The notes: a model not told the origin generated them from the sequence alone. Numbered from the stretch's first letter, positions 8,130-17,711 are shown. The stretch: 46,602 nt of DNA from Lachnospiraceae bacterium (GCA_017416505.1 JAFQCI010000048.1:1-46602), one strand, 5' to 3'. Made by a program: numbers and translations.

Positions 8130-9812
8130 TTAATCCATTCCCTGAAGTGCATCATAATCCCATTCACCGGTACGAACTTTAATTACATTTTCTACATCGT
8201 ATACAAAGATTTTTCCATCCCCGATATGTCCTGTATAAAGAACTTTTTCCGCTACAGAAACCACATCCTCTAAAGGAACCTTTGTAATGACAATATCCAC
8301 TTGCACCTTAGGTAAAAGTTGCATATTTAGTTCCGAACCTCTGTAATGTTCCGGTGCTCCTTTTTGAATTCCACAACCTAGCACATTAGTTACTGTCATG
8401 CCGGTAACTCCAATGCTGTTCATGGCAGACTTTAATGCCTCGAATCTATCCTGATTCATGATAATCGTAACCTTGGTAAGTTTCGTTTTGGACGGAGTAA
8501 TTTTTGGAATCTTATCTGCGAATACATCCATATCTGTATTGCTTGTATTAGCTCCATACAGCTGGTCCAGATTCATTCCTATACTTCCAAAATCTGCGTA
8601 AGCACTGGCTAATCCATGTTCTGCCTTATCCAGTCCCTTCACTTCATCTTCTTTTGAAACCCGGATTCCCATAGTATGCTTCATAATCTGAAATACCACT
8701 GTCATAATGACAAACACATAAATTCCTACACTAAATACCCCTGCAAGCTGTGCAATGAGAAGTTTTGCATTGCCTGTATAAAATAGTCCCTCCTCTACGG
8801 ACATAAGACCCACCATAATAGTTCCATAAGCACCACAAACTCCATGAACGCTGATTGCTCCCACCGGGTCATCTGCCTTCAATACCTTATCAATAAATTC
8901 AATACCAAGAATGATTACGATTCCGGCTCCAAAACCGATAAGAACAGAGCCCTTTGTACTAACTGCATCACAACCTGCTGTGATAGATACAAGTCCAGCC
9001 AATGCAGCATTTAAGGTAAGAGTAATATCTGTCTTTTTATAACGAATCCAGGAATAAATCATTGCAGTTACGGCGGAAGATACTGCGGACAAATTCGTAT
9101 TTACCATGATTTTTCCTGCTGTAACCATAATACTGTCTGTGTCTATCTGCATGGTAGAACAGGCATTAAACCCAAACCATCCAAACCATAAAAGAAAGAC
9201 TCCCAGAGCTCCCAATGTAATACTGTGTCCAGGAATCGCTCTGGATTTTCCATCTTTGGTATACTTTCCAATTCTAGGTCCTAAAGCAAGAACTCCTGCT
9301 AACGCAGCGGTTCCTCCTACCAAGTGAACTGCTGTAGAACCTGCAAAATCATGGAAACCAAGTTTTTGAAGCCATCCATTTCCCCAGATCCAATGGCCGG
9401 ATACCGGGAAAACTACCATGGAAATAATCAGACTGTAAAGACAATACGCCTTAAATTTGGTTCTTCCTGCCATAGCTCCGGATACGATGGTTGCCGCTGT
9501 AGCACAAAACATAGTCTGGTAAATAAAAAACACATATATATTTACCCCCTCCGGAAGAATGGTGGTATAGTCTTTCGAAAGCCCGAAATCAAACCATCCC
9601 AGAACATCATTTCCATTTCCATACATAAGCCCAAAGCCCACGAAGAAAAATGCAAGAGAACCGATTGCAAAATCCATTACATTTTTCATCACGATATTTC
9701 CAGCATTTTTTGCTCTTGTAAATCCTGTTTCTACCATTGCAAATCCTGCCTGCATCATAAACATAAGAATTGCTCCAAGTATAATCCATATTGTATTTAC
9801 TGCTGAATACAT
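8130..9812 (-). CDS. AmtB ammonium channel fused to a C-terminal PII domain
   Basis: 560 residues. Residues 1 to about 410 are an 11-helix Amt channel: MMQAGFAMVETGFTRAKNAG near the N-terminus and the twin pore histidines in DFAGSTAVHLVGG and PVGAISVHGVCGAYG. After a linker, residues about 448-560 are a full PII signal protein (KLTKVTIIMNQDRFEAL, GMTVTNVLGCGIQKGAPE, LPKVQVDIVI, IGDGKIFVYDVENVIKVRTGE). PII normally is a separate trimeric protein that plugs AmtB; here it is tethered to each subunit. Residues for ATP and 2-oxoglutarate binding are kept (Gln in IQKG, Lys in LPKV, GDGKIFV). The Tyr uridylylated in enterobacterial PII is replaced by Leu (RGSEL). GGGAGG precedes the ATG; the start overlaps the MFS gene by 16 bp, so they are co-transcribed. 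Confidence 0.93.
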   Translation of the reverse strand: MYSAVNTIWIILGAILMFMMQAGFAMVETGFTRAKNAGNIVMKNVMDFAIGSLAFFFVGFGLMYGNGNDVLGWFDFGLSKDYTTILPEGVNIYVFFIYQTMFCATAATIVSGAMAGRTKFKAYCLYSLIISMVVFPVSGHWIWGNGWLQKLGFHDFAGSTAVHLVGGTAALAGVLALGPRIGKYTKDGKSRAIPGHSITLGALGVFLLWFGWFGFNACSTMQIDTDSIMVTAGKIMVNTNLSAVSSAVTAMIYSWIRYKKTDITLTLNAALAGLVSITAGCDAVSTKGSVLIGFGAGIVIILGIEFIDKVLKADDPVGAISVHGVCGAYGTIMVGLMSVEEGLFYTGNAKLLIAQLAGVFSVGIYVFVIMTVVFQIMKHTMGIRVSKEDEVKGLDKAEHGLASAYADFGSIGMNLDQLYGANTSNTDMDVFADKIPKITPSKTKLTKVTIIMNQDRFEALKSAMNSIGVTGMTVTNVLGCGIQKGAPEHYRGSELNMQLLPKVQVDIVITKVPLEDVVSVAEKVLYTGHIGDGKIFVYDVENVIKVRTGEWDYDALQGMD

Positions 9813-10999
9813 ACTATCGACCTCCCATCAGTTATCTTTTTTCTTGCCACTACCATCAAAATGATAGAAATGGCCCCAAGCAAGGTTGCACATATCATGA
9901 CATAATCCAGTCCCAAGGCATTGTTTATCATGCCACTTATGAAAGAGCCTGCCCCTGCACCAATTCCAAAGGTTACTATATTAATAAGGCTTTGTCCCTT
10001 CACCATATCCTGTTCCTCCAGCCGCTCCATAATAAAAAACACGCTGGTGGAATAATGCATTCCAACGCCAATTCCCTGAAATAATTGTACCAGTACCATA
10101 ATGCTCATAATCGGTGCCACCCAGATTCCAACTATTTTACACAAGGATGCTATTGTAGTCACCACAATCAAATTCCGTATGGAAAACCGTTTTCGTAGTT
10201 TTGTAAACAACAACATAATCGGAATTTCACTTGCCGCAGATATGAAACTGACATACCCAAAACTAGTTTCATCTCCACCTATCCTTCGAACAAAATCAAT
10301 TAAGAAAGTTCCTCCCACAGTGTAGCTGATATACATCAGGCAGGTTGCCGCAAGATATACACCAAAACCTGGAACATTCTGAAACAACCATAAAAATCCA
10401 TGATTGCTTTCATTTTTCTCCTGATTCTGCACCTTTTCACCCCGATAAGTTTCATAGGTAAGTACACATATCAAAAGAATGATTTGAAATATCACCTCTA
10501 TGAAGATAGCACCGTCATATCCCCATTTTTTTACTGCGCAACCAATAGCAACACAGGCGGACGCCCAGGAAAAAGAACCTATTGCCCTTGGTATTCCATA
10601 ATTCATCTTCCTTCCCGCCCGGATAAACTGCATTGCAAGAGGTTCAATAAACAATGACATTGCATAAAGAGAGCATCCAAACAGAATAAACATCAACAAC
10701 GTAGCCATAAAAGAAAAATGATTTTTTAAAAATATCAAGGATAAAAGAATGGATACGAAAATCAAAATACATAGAAAATATTTTTGTGGAATGCGTTCGG
10801 AATATTTATCTGCCAGCATTCCAATTACGGATTGTGCTATTACTGTAGTTACAGACTTTGCTGCATAAATAATTCCAATCTGCAGACTGTCAAATCCTCT
10901 GTCCTGTAATATAGGCGTCAAAAATGCCATACCTACTACTGCCATAATCCAGTAAGAAGATTGTATTGCTGCATAGTGCATGGTCAGACGTTTTTCCAT
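9797..10999 (-). CDS. MFS transporter (LacY/nucleoside-symporter-like, MFS_1_like)
   Basis: 400 residues with about 12 transmembrane helices and charged loops placed as in major facilitator proteins (LADKYSERIPQKYF between helices 2 and 3). The N-terminus MEKRLTMHYAAIQSSYW and the GSFSWASACVAIG stretch resemble the MFS_1_like branch (LacY and nucleoside permeases). The start at 10999 is preferred because AGGGAGG stands 7 bp ahead; it leaves 17 bp to the upstream ATPase gene. Substrate unknown; context suggests a peptide-derived amino compound, sugar or nucleoside. Its stop lies inside the AmtB-PII gene, so translation is probably coupled. Confidence 0.85.
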   Translation of the reverse strand: MEKRLTMHYAAIQSSYWIMAVVGMAFLTPILQDRGFDSLQIGIIYAAKSVTTVIAQSVIGMLADKYSERIPQKYFLCILIFVSILLSLIFLKNHFSFMATLLMFILFGCSLYAMSLFIEPLAMQFIRAGRKMNYGIPRAIGSFSWASACVAIGCAVKKWGYDGAIFIEVIFQIILLICVLTYETYRGEKVQNQEKNESNHGFLWLFQNVPGFGVYLAATCLMYISYTVGGTFLIDFVRRIGGDETSFGYVSFISAASEIPIMLLFTKLRKRFSIRNLIVVTTIASLCKIVGIWVAPIMSIMVLVQLFQGIGVGMHYSTSVFFIMERLEEQDMVKGQSLINIVTFGIGAGAGSFISGMINNALGLDYVMICATLLGAISIILMVVARKKITDGRSIVCIQQ

Positions 11000-11016
11000 C
11001 CCAAAGCCTCCCTTCC

Positions 11017-12006
11017 TTACTCCTGACCATATTTCGCCCGGTAACATAAACAAAAATGTTCTTTGGTAAGATAATTTAAGTCCTTTGTCATAAATTCACA
11101 TTCTTCCATCTTTTCAGGACACCTTGTCTTAAATACACAACCGGGAGGCATATTAATAGGACTTGGAGTTTCTCCTTCCAACGTATTTTCCGCCAACGGT
11201 TTTTTAGGGTCCGGAATCGGAATTGCCGACAACAACGCTTTTGTATATGGATGCACCGGATTGGAATACAATTCATCTACATCCGATGCTTCTACAATTT
11301 TACCTACATACATTACCATGACTCTGTCACTGATATGCTCTACTACACTTAAATCATGAGCAATGAAAATAATAGTAAGATTTAATTTATCCCTTAAATC
11401 CATTAACAGATTTACTACCTGTGCCTGAACGGATACATCTAATGCAGATACCGGTTCATCTGCCACGATAAATTTCGGTTCTACTAACAATGCCCTTGCA
11501 ATTGCCAGACGTTGTAACTGCCCGCCACTAAATTGATGCGGGAACTTGTCCAAGGCACCTTCGTTCATTCCTACCAAATCTAAAACCTCTAAGATTCGTT
11601 CCCTTTCTTTTCCGGGATATAAATGAAATTCTTTTAAAACTTCTGTTAATGCTTTTCCAATCCGAATACGTGGATTCATAGAAGAATAAGGATTTTGAAA
11701 AATAATCTGCATTTCTTTTCTCAGTTCCTTTAATCTTTTCGGTGTTGCAGTGATGAGTTCTTCTCCTTTATATTTCACGCTTCCATCCGATGGTTTTATC
11801 AGTTGAAGAATGCACCTTCCCAATGTAGATTTTCCACAACCACTTTCTCCTACAAAGCTTACAATTTCCCCTTCTTTGATTTTAAATGATACATCATTAA
11901 CAGCCATAAGATATTGGTGCTCCTTGGTCTTTTGCTTTGTATCCTTTACTTTAAATCGTTTTATCAGATGTGATACTTCAATTAAGTATTCGTTTTTCTC
12001 ACCCAT
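11017..12006 (-). CDS. oppF: Oligopeptide ABC importer ATPase, OppF/DppF type
   Basis: 329 residues. Walker A is GESGCGKST near residue 58, the Q-loop is MQIIFQNPYSSMNPR, the signature is FSGGQLQR, Walker B is FIVADEPVSALD, and the switch His is in IIFIAHDLSVV. The C-terminal OppD/F extension carries Cys residues (CVFKTRCPEKMEECEF ... HFCLC) as in family members that bind an iron-sulfur cluster. It pairs with the other ATPase to power peptide import. GGGAGG precedes the ATG and it lies 16 bp after the partner ATPase gene. Dipeptide versus oligopeptide preference cannot be read from sequence. Confidence 0.93.
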   Translation of the reverse strand: MGEKNEYLIEVSHLIKRFKVKDTKQKTKEHQYLMAVNDVSFKIKEGEIVSFVGESGCGKSTLGRCILQLIKPSDGSVKYKGEELITATPKRLKELRKEMQIIFQNPYSSMNPRIRIGKALTEVLKEFHLYPGKERERILEVLDLVGMNEGALDKFPHQFSGGQLQRLAIARALLVEPKFIVADEPVSALDVSVQAQVVNLLMDLRDKLNLTIIFIAHDLSVVEHISDRVMVMYVGKIVEASDVDELYSNPVHPYTKALLSAIPIPDPKKPLAENTLEGETPSPINMPPGCVFKTRCPEKMEECEFMTKDLNYLTKEHFCLCYRAKYGQE

Positions 12007-12022
12007 GGAAAGTACCTCCCTT

Positions 12023-13006
12023 CTACTGATATAAATGGCAGCATACTAAATGCCCATCTTCTTTTGTTGTCATAACCGGATTCTCTTTCTTGCACTTGTC
12101 AAATGCTTTTTTACAACGGTCTGCAAAGGGACATCCCACTATCTGTTCGCAGGTAAGCTTCGGTGGCTGACCTTCGATGACCTCTAACTTCGTATGTGCC
12201 CCTCCCAAAGTTGGCATAGCTGATAACAACCCTTGGGTATAGGGATGAAGGGGTTTTTCAAAAATAGTATGTACATCAGCATATTCCACTATAGCTCCTG
12301 CATACATCACCGCAACATAATCACAAATATTGGCTACCACCCCTAAATCATGGGTAATCATTAGAATAGACATATCTGATTTCTTCTGCATTTTCTTCAT
12401 TAATTTTAATATTTCTGCCTGAATAGTAACATCCAACGCCGTCGTAGGCTCATCCGCCAACAATAAGTCCGGTTCACAGGCAAGTGCAATGGCAATCATA
12501 ATTCTTTGCTGCATACCTCCGCTAAATTCGTAGGGATATTGTTTATAACGCTGCTCCGGTGAGTTAATTCCTACGGATTCAAATAGCCTGATTGCTTTCT
12601 GCCTCGCCTCGCTTTTGCTCACCTTCTGGTGTCTTACGATAACTTCTGCCACCTGTTCTCCTACCCGAATCAAGGGATTTAATGAAGTCATTGGGTCCTG
12701 AAATACCATGGAAATATGATTTCCCCGAATATCGTTCATTTCTTTTTTTCCCATTGATACAATATTTTTGCCTTCAAATAAAATTTCCCCTTCCACTTTT
12801 GCGGTTTTTGGGTCATGAAGCTGTAACAATGTTTTGGTTGTGACACTTTTTCCGCAACCACTCTCCCCTACAAGTCCCAAAGTTTTTCCTTTATAGATAT
12901 TGTAGTTTACGTTTTTTACTGCATTGATATATCCGTTTCCGCTTTTAAACTTTACCCATAAATCCTTTACTGTAAGCAGAACTTCAGTTTCACTGTTTTT
13001 ACTCAT
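12023..13006 (-). CDS. oppD: Oligopeptide ABC importer ATPase, OppD/DppD type
   Basis: 327 residues. Walker A is GESGCGKSVTTK near residue 48, Q-loop MVFQDPMTSLNP, signature FSGGMQQRIMIAIAL, Walker B LLLADEPTTALD, switch LMITHDLGVV. The C-terminal peptide-transporter extension is present (GCPFADRCKKAFDKCKKE). The signature FSGGMQQR and the M-I-A-I-A-L run are typical of the OppD side rather than OppF. Separated by 3 bp from the permease gene ahead, and by 16 bp from oppF. Confidence 0.93.
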   Translation of the reverse strand: MSKNSETEVLLTVKDLWVKFKSGNGYINAVKNVNYNIYKGKTLGLVGESGCGKSVTTKTLLQLHDPKTAKVEGEILFEGKNIVSMGKKEMNDIRGNHISMVFQDPMTSLNPLIRVGEQVAEVIVRHQKVSKSEARQKAIRLFESVGINSPEQRYKQYPYEFSGGMQQRIMIAIALACEPDLLLADEPTTALDVTIQAEILKLMKKMQKKSDMSILMITHDLGVVANICDYVAVMYAGAIVEYADVHTIFEKPLHPYTQGLLSAMPTLGGAHTKLEVIEGQPPKLTCEQIVGCPFADRCKKAFDKCKKENPVMTTKEDGHLVCCHLYQ

Positions 13007-13009
13007 AAG

Positions 13010-13843
13010 CTACACCTTCTTTCTCTTAGGGTCGAAGTAGGAATCCAAACCATCGCCAAGCAGGTTAAAACATACCACTACCAACATGATGGCGAACCCG
13101 GAATAAATAACCATATTCGGTGAAATCGTCACAATGGACTTGCCTTCTGCCAGCATACTTCCCCAGTCTGCAGTAGGTGCCTGTACACCAAGTCCTAAAT
13201 AACTCATTCCTGCCAGGTCCAGCATGGAATATCCAAGGCATAAAGTAGCCTGTACAATAATAGTAGAAATACAGTTTGGCAGCAGATGTTTTACCATAAT
13301 TTTAAGTTTTGAATACCCCAATGCGTAACAGGCTTCAACGTAACTTTCTTCTTTCTGAACCATTACCGTTGCCCGAATCATTCTTGCCATAAAAGGGATA
13401 TAGAAAAATCCTAAAACAATAATGGTATTCCTAATACCTCTTCCAAAAATCGAAACGCTAATCAGTGCCAGCAAAATTGCCGGAAAAGAAAGAATGACAT
13501 CACAGATACGCATAATAATATTATCTATTTTCCCTCCAAAAAATCCTGTAATGAATCCAAGGGGAACACCGATGAATAAGGAAATGGCAACTACGCATAA
13601 AGGACTTAACATCGCAATTCGTCCACCATATAAAATACGACTGAAAATGTCTCTTCCCTGCATATCAGCTCCAAGTAAATGTTCTTTCGAACTTCCAGCA
13701 CAGGTATTTAACAAATCCATTTCTGCAGGGTCATAGGGTGCTATTACCGGTGCAAAAACCACCAAAAGAGTAACGACAATCAAAATTAGTGCAGAGATGG
13801 CTGCCATAGGATACTGTTTCATTAACTTCATACATTTTTTCAT
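13010..13843 (-). CDS. oppC: Oligopeptide ABC importer permease, OppC/DppC type
   Basis: 277 residues with six predicted helices. It has the OppC N-terminal segment (VVFAPVIAPYDPAEMD), the HLLGADMQGRDIFSRILYGGR motif family (here around residues 54-73), and the EAA loop that contacts the ATPases (EACYALGYSKLKIMVKHLLPN). AGGAGG precedes the ATG. It forms the membrane channel together with the OppB-type protein. Confidence 0.93.
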   Translation of the reverse strand: MKKCMKLMKQYPMAAISALILIVVTLLVVFAPVIAPYDPAEMDLLNTCAGSSKEHLLGADMQGRDIFSRILYGGRIAMLSPLCVVAISLFIGVPLGFITGFFGGKIDNIIMRICDVILSFPAILLALISVSIFGRGIRNTIIVLGFFYIPFMARMIRATVMVQKEESYVEACYALGYSKLKIMVKHLLPNCISTIIVQATLCLGYSMLDLAGMSYLGLGVQAPTADWGSMLAEGKSIVTISPNMVIYSGFAIMLVVVCFNLLGDGLDSYFDPKRKKV

Positions 13844-13864
13844 GGTAACTTCCTCCTTTCTGCA

Positions 13865-14803
13865 CTAACGTAATTGAATTCTCTTATCCACCATAGCGCA
13901 AAGAACATCTACTAAAAGATTGATACAAAGAATCATTGCAACGATTACAATGGTTGCTCCCTGAACAATGGTATAATCGCTGTTCAATACTGCAGTAACT
14001 ACCAGACTTCCCATTCCTCCTACATTAAAGGTGGATTCAATAATAGAGGTACCTCCAATCAGACTGGCTATCTGAACACCATTAATCGTAATAAATGGTA
14101 CGATGGCATTTTTCATGGCATGTTTAAAAATCACTGTCTTTCGATTCATTCCTTTTGCAATGGCTGTTTGTACATAATTGCTTTCCATTACATTTATCAT
14201 AGAAGAACGAATGGTTCTTGCGTTCATGGCAACCATGTTAATTCCCAATGCCAAAGATGGAAGCAACAGATACTTAAAGTTCTCCATTACGTTAGAGCCA
14301 ATTCCAAAGGTAGGAAGTAAGCCAAGTTTATTGGAAAATATAAGCATTAATAATAACCCTGTTAAAAATACCGGTGCAGACATACAAATCACTGAGAGAA
14401 AAGAAAGAATATGGTCTACCATAGTATTTTTCTTTACTGCCGATAAAACTCCAATGGGAATGGATAAAAGGATTCCAAATCCCACACTCATTAAAATTAA
14501 CTGAATTGTAATAGGAAGTTTCTGTCCAATCAGAGTGGTAACGTCCTCATTCAGACGATAGCTGGTTCCAAAATCCCCCTTTATCACATCGGAAATCCAA
14601 TATCCATACTGATTCACTAAGGACTCATTGAAATGATATTTTTCATTGATATTTGCTAAAATTTCCGGTGTTGTTTTGGCACCACCAAGTATTGCTACTG
14701 CCGGGTCGGTTCCAGTCATATGTACCATGAGAAATACAACGATTGACACAATAAATAATATGGGAATCAATCCTAATATTCTCTTAACAATATACTTCAT
14801 CAT
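13865..14803 (-). CDS. oppB: Oligopeptide ABC importer permease, OppB/DppB type
   Basis: 312 residues, six helices. MMKYIVKRILGLIPILFIVS at the N-terminus is the classic OppB start, followed by the periplasmic-side loop with GDFGTSYRLNEDV and the EAA loop (YVQTAIAKGMNRKTVIFKHA). Of the two adjacent ATGs, the first is 9 bp from GGAGG and was kept. A stem-loop without a U tract separates it from the SBP gene, a common way to make more binding protein than permease. Confidence 0.93.
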   Translation of the reverse strand: MMKYIVKRILGLIPILFIVSIVVFLMVHMTGTDPAVAILGGAKTTPEILANINEKYHFNESLVNQYGYWISDVIKGDFGTSYRLNEDVTTLIGQKLPITIQLILMSVGFGILLSIPIGVLSAVKKNTMVDHILSFLSVICMSAPVFLTGLLLMLIFSNKLGLLPTFGIGSNVMENFKYLLLPSLALGINMVAMNARTIRSSMINVMESNYVQTAIAKGMNRKTVIFKHAMKNAIVPFITINGVQIASLIGGTSIIESTFNVGGMGSLVVTAVLNSDYTIVQGATIVIVAMILCINLLVDVLCAMVDKRIQLR

Positions 14804-14825
14804 GTCCTTCTTCCTCCTTTCTGAT

Positions 14826-14882
14826 AATCAAAAGTGTTAGCAGTTTCCTATCGAATCTGATACTTTGCTAACACCTTTGATT
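14826..14882 (-). promoter_or_regulatory. Intra-operon stem-loop between SBP and permease genes
   Basis: In minus-strand RNA, AATCAAAGGTGTTAGCA pairs with TGCTAACACTTTTGATT over 17 positions (one G-U) around a 23-nt loop. It starts 7 nt past the SBP stop codon and is not followed by a U run. It probably protects the SBP message from 3' decay or attenuates downstream expression. Confidence 0.65.
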
Positions 14883-14889
14883 ATTTTTA

Positions 14890-16500
14890 TTATTCGGTTT
14901 TAAAACTTAGATATTTCGTAAATGGCTCCCATAAGAAAAATGGAGATGGTTCATAACCCGTTACATAATCCCATGTTGCAATTCCTCTTAATGGATATTC
15001 GTAAATCAAGTATGGAGCATCTTCTGCAACAATGGCAGAAGCTTCTAAAATCTTATCCAATCGTTCAGAATCATCAGACAGTGCCAACTGTTCTGTCAAT
15101 AAAGCATCTACTTCCGGATTCTTATAATTTGCAAAGTTACCACCGCCGGCTACGGTATTAGCAGACAATAGAGTAGGTATCAGGTCTGTGGATGGTTCTG
15201 GGAAATCCGCATCCCATCTACAGTGAATCAAATCGTAATCTCTTTCTGCTGAGAATAGCTTACTGGTAAGTTCCGAAGCTGTTACTTCTTCAATCTTAAA
15301 GGTAATTCCAATCTCAGCCGCTGCTTCTTGAAGGTATAGGGCAGCACTCTTTTGAACATTATCGCCACTGGCAATGGTGATTGTTGCAGTAAAGCCTTCT
15401 GGATAAGCAGACTGACTTAAATATTCCTTGGCTTTATCAATGCTATATTCATAAGTAGTAACTGTTTCAAAAAACTCGCTCCATTTATCATCTCCATATA
15501 CCCGAAGTGCTTCCGGAAGGAAGGTAGATTCACCAACACTTGCTGTGCCGGAAGAAACACCTTTATTAAAGGACTCTTTATCAAAAAGACAACTTACTGC
15601 TTTACGAACATTTTCATCATTAAATGGTTCTCTCTGGCAATTCATATAAAATGCCGAAGTGGAAACGGAATCCACAAAATTTAAATTGATTCCACTGGTA
15701 CCCAATACCATTTCCTTCTGACTGGATGGTACCTGATAAGTGGCATCCAATTCTCCGGATTGTAGTGCTACTAATCTTGTAGTCGCATCAGAAAAAATGT
15801 AAAAATGAACCTCATCAAAGTATGGCTGATTCTCCTTATCCCAGTAATTTTCATTTTTTACCATGACTACTTCCTGACCACTTGTCCAGCTCTTATACTT
15901 ATAAGCACCAGTTCCCATAATACCGCCTTCTGCAGTACCAAATTTATCCTTATTGGCTTCGCAGTATTCCTTACTGATAACACTGCAGGCATTGGTTGCT
16001 GTAGCATAAATCCAGGTTGCATCCGGAGCAGATAAAGTAACAGTAACTTCGTACTCTCCAGTTGCCTCAACATCTGCTACACTGGCATGCATCCATGCCG
16101 TATAACCTCCATTGTCCGGGTCAATGATTCTTTCCATAGAATAAACAACATCCTCTGCTGTCATTTTTGTTCCATCCCAAAACGTTACATCATCCCGAAA
16201 AGTAAATACATAAGTCAAACCATCCTCACTTACGGTATATCCCGTAGCAAGGGTCGGAACCATTTCATTGTCCACATAAGTATACCAGCTCTCCAACATC
16301 TGGCTTACCGTTGTAGAAGTACTAAAACTGTAAGAATATAACGGATCTAAAGATACTACATCGCTTTCCAGTCCAAATCTGAAAATTTTACTGTCGTTTC
16401 CTCCTTTGGACTGATTGGAAGAAGAACCTCCACCACAGCCGCAAACAGTGGTAACAACCAACATCATACAAACCATTAAAGCTATCACTCGTTTTCTCAT
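14890..16500 (-). CDS. Peptide ABC transporter substrate-binding lipoprotein (SBP family 5)
   Basis: 536 residues. Lipoprotein signal peptide ends in TVCGC, followed by a Gly/Ser linker. The mature part has the SBP_bac_5 pattern: RFGLESDVVSLDPLYSYSFS near residue 45, then ATGYTVSEDGLTYVFTFRDD, VTFWDGTKMTAEDVVYSMER and YWDKENQPYFDEVHFYIF, and a long C-terminal lobe. It captures peptides, or possibly other amino compounds, and hands them to the OppBC channel. Two adjacent ATGs exist; the second (16500) is 7 bp from AGGAGG and is preferred. The leader upstream holds a terminator with a conserved upstream sequence (see 16527-16596), so expression is probably controlled by antitermination. Confidence 0.92.
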   Translation of the reverse strand: MRKRVIALMVCMMLVVTTVCGCGGGSSSNQSKGGNDSKIFRFGLESDVVSLDPLYSYSFSTSTTVSQMLESWYTYVDNEMVPTLATGYTVSEDGLTYVFTFRDDVTFWDGTKMTAEDVVYSMERIIDPDNGGYTAWMHASVADVEATGEYEVTVTLSAPDATWIYATATNACSVISKEYCEANKDKFGTAEGGIMGTGAYKYKSWTSGQEVVMVKNENYWDKENQPYFDEVHFYIFSDATTRLVALQSGELDATYQVPSSQKEMVLGTSGINLNFVDSVSTSAFYMNCQREPFNDENVRKAVSCLFDKESFNKGVSSGTASVGESTFLPEALRVYGDDKWSEFFETVTTYEYSIDKAKEYLSQSAYPEGFTATITIASGDNVQKSAALYLQEAAAEIGITFKIEEVTASELTSKLFSAERDYDLIHCRWDADFPEPSTDLIPTLLSANTVAGGGNFANYKNPEVDALLTEQLALSDDSERLDKILEASAIVAEDAPYLIYEYPLRGIATWDYVTGYEPSPFFLWEPFTKYLSFKTE

Positions 16501-16526
16501 CATAATTCCTCCTTTTCTTAAAACAG

Positions 16527-16596
16527 AAAAAGCGCCTTCCTAATTGGAATGCGCCCTTGCAATCTGTTCTTTTATTTAAGCAAATTTTATCATCTG
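16527..16596 (-). promoter_or_regulatory. Attenuator leader, copy A (candidate ANTAR-type antitermination site)
   Basis: Minus-strand RNA contains AGAACAGATTGCAAGGGCGC and then ATTCC (16570-16546). The GCGC of that block pairs with GCGC at 16535-16532, forming a terminator hairpin followed by five Us, about 25 nt before the SBP start codon. The 25-nt block matches 24 of 25 bases of copy B (18669-18693). UGC-AAGGGC-GCA can form an alternative small hairpin with a six-base loop having A at position 1 and G at position 4, as in RNA targets of ANTAR antiterminator proteins. An extended -10 (TGATAAAAT) lies near 16585-16594. The ANTAR assignment is inference. Confidence 0.55.
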
Positions 16597-16637
16597 CCCC
16601 TTTATGAAAATAGTAAAAAAGGGAACTCTTTGTTTTT

Positions 16638-17711
16638 TTATTTCTTATCTTTATCCAAATACACTGCAACCTTAACCAAATCGTCAGGTTTATCCCGCAT
16701 ATCATACAATGCCTGTTCCATTTTATCAAATCCATTATACTTCCTTGTAATCAATTTTTCCGGAGCAATTCTCTGATATTTTGCAAGCTGCATCAATCGG
16801 TCGATTCTTACCCTGCCACCTTTGCACAACTCTCCTGTAATGGTTTTCCCTGACATTCCCTTTCCCCAGGAAAGCATAGGAATTTCAAGAGGTTCTGTAT
16901 CTACATAATAATTAATATTGGAGATTCTTCCATTAAACCTTGTCATTAATATTGCCTGTTCGAAAGTTTTGTTCTTCCCTCCTGCAACAATAGCCACATC
17001 AACTCCTCTTCCTCCTGTAAGATTTTTCACCTGTTCCACAATATCTCCATCTTTGTAGCTGATAATATCTGTTGCTCCAAATTCTTTGGCAAGTTCTACG
17101 CAATTACTTCTGGTTCCTACTGCAATGATTCTGCCGGCTCCCTTTAATTTGCAGCCTGCTACTGCCATAAGTCCGATAGGACCAATTCCGATAACACATA
17201 CCGTATCACCAAACTGGATATCCGCTGATTCTACTCCGGTAAATCCAGTAGTTACCACATCAACACACATCAATGCCTGGTCTATGGATACTCCCTCCGG
17301 AATATGACATAAATCTGTGTCTGCATCCGGAACCTTAAAATATTCTGCAAATACTCCATGGTATGCACCGGATAAGATAAATGAAGAAAAGGGGCCTTTG
17401 GCATGGGTTAAATTTCCTTCTTGGCTTCCATAGGCTCTCCAGTCTGGTGTTACCGATGGTACTGCCACAATATCACCTTTTTTAAAATCCTTTACCAACT
17501 CTCCTGTTTCCACTACTTCCGCTACACATTCATGTCCAAGAATCCAGTCTTCGGTCTTATTGGATGCAACCTCAAATGCAGCATGAACATCCGAACTGCA
17601 CGGGGTTACTGCAATGGGTCTTAAAATTGCATTATAAGGTGAAGTGATTTCAGGCATAGGAACTTCAACAAATCCTACCCCTCCGTTTACTAATCTGGCT
17701 AATCCTTTCAT
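16638..17711 (-). CDS. Zinc- and NADP-dependent secondary-alcohol dehydrogenase
   Basis: 357-residue medium-chain dehydrogenase very similar in layout to the secondary-alcohol dehydrogenases of Clostridium beijerinckii and Thermoanaerobacter brockii. Those enzymes interconvert 2-propanol/acetone and related ketones. Catalytic zinc ligands are visible: Cys in VTPCSSDVH, His-Glu in ILGHEC, and Asp in MCVDVVTTGF. The structural-zinc cysteines of other alcohol dehydrogenases are absent, as in this family. The Rossmann motif is GIGPIGLMAVAG, followed by VGTRSN, whose Arg matches the NADP-selecting Arg. The start at 17711 has AGGAGG 7 bp ahead. It lies 70 bp after the AraC-type gene and before the peptide importer. 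The natural substrate here is unknown; it may reduce a ketone or aldehyde made by the downstream aminotransferase. Confidence 0.9.
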   Translation of the reverse strand: MKGLARLVNGGVGFVEVPMPEITSPYNAILRPIAVTPCSSDVHAAFEVASNKTEDWILGHECVAEVVETGELVKDFKKGDIVAVPSVTPDWRAYGSQEGNLTHAKGPFSSFILSGAYHGVFAEYFKVPDADTDLCHIPEGVSIDQALMCVDVVTTGFTGVESADIQFGDTVCVIGIGPIGLMAVAGCKLKGAGRIIAVGTRSNCVELAKEFGATDIISYKDGDIVEQVKNLTGGRGVDVAIVAGGKNKTFEQAILMTRFNGRISNINYYVDTEPLEIPMLSWGKGMSGKTITGELCKGGRVRIDRLMQLAKYQRIAPEKLITRKYNGFDKMEQALYDMRDKPDDLVKVAVYLDKDKK

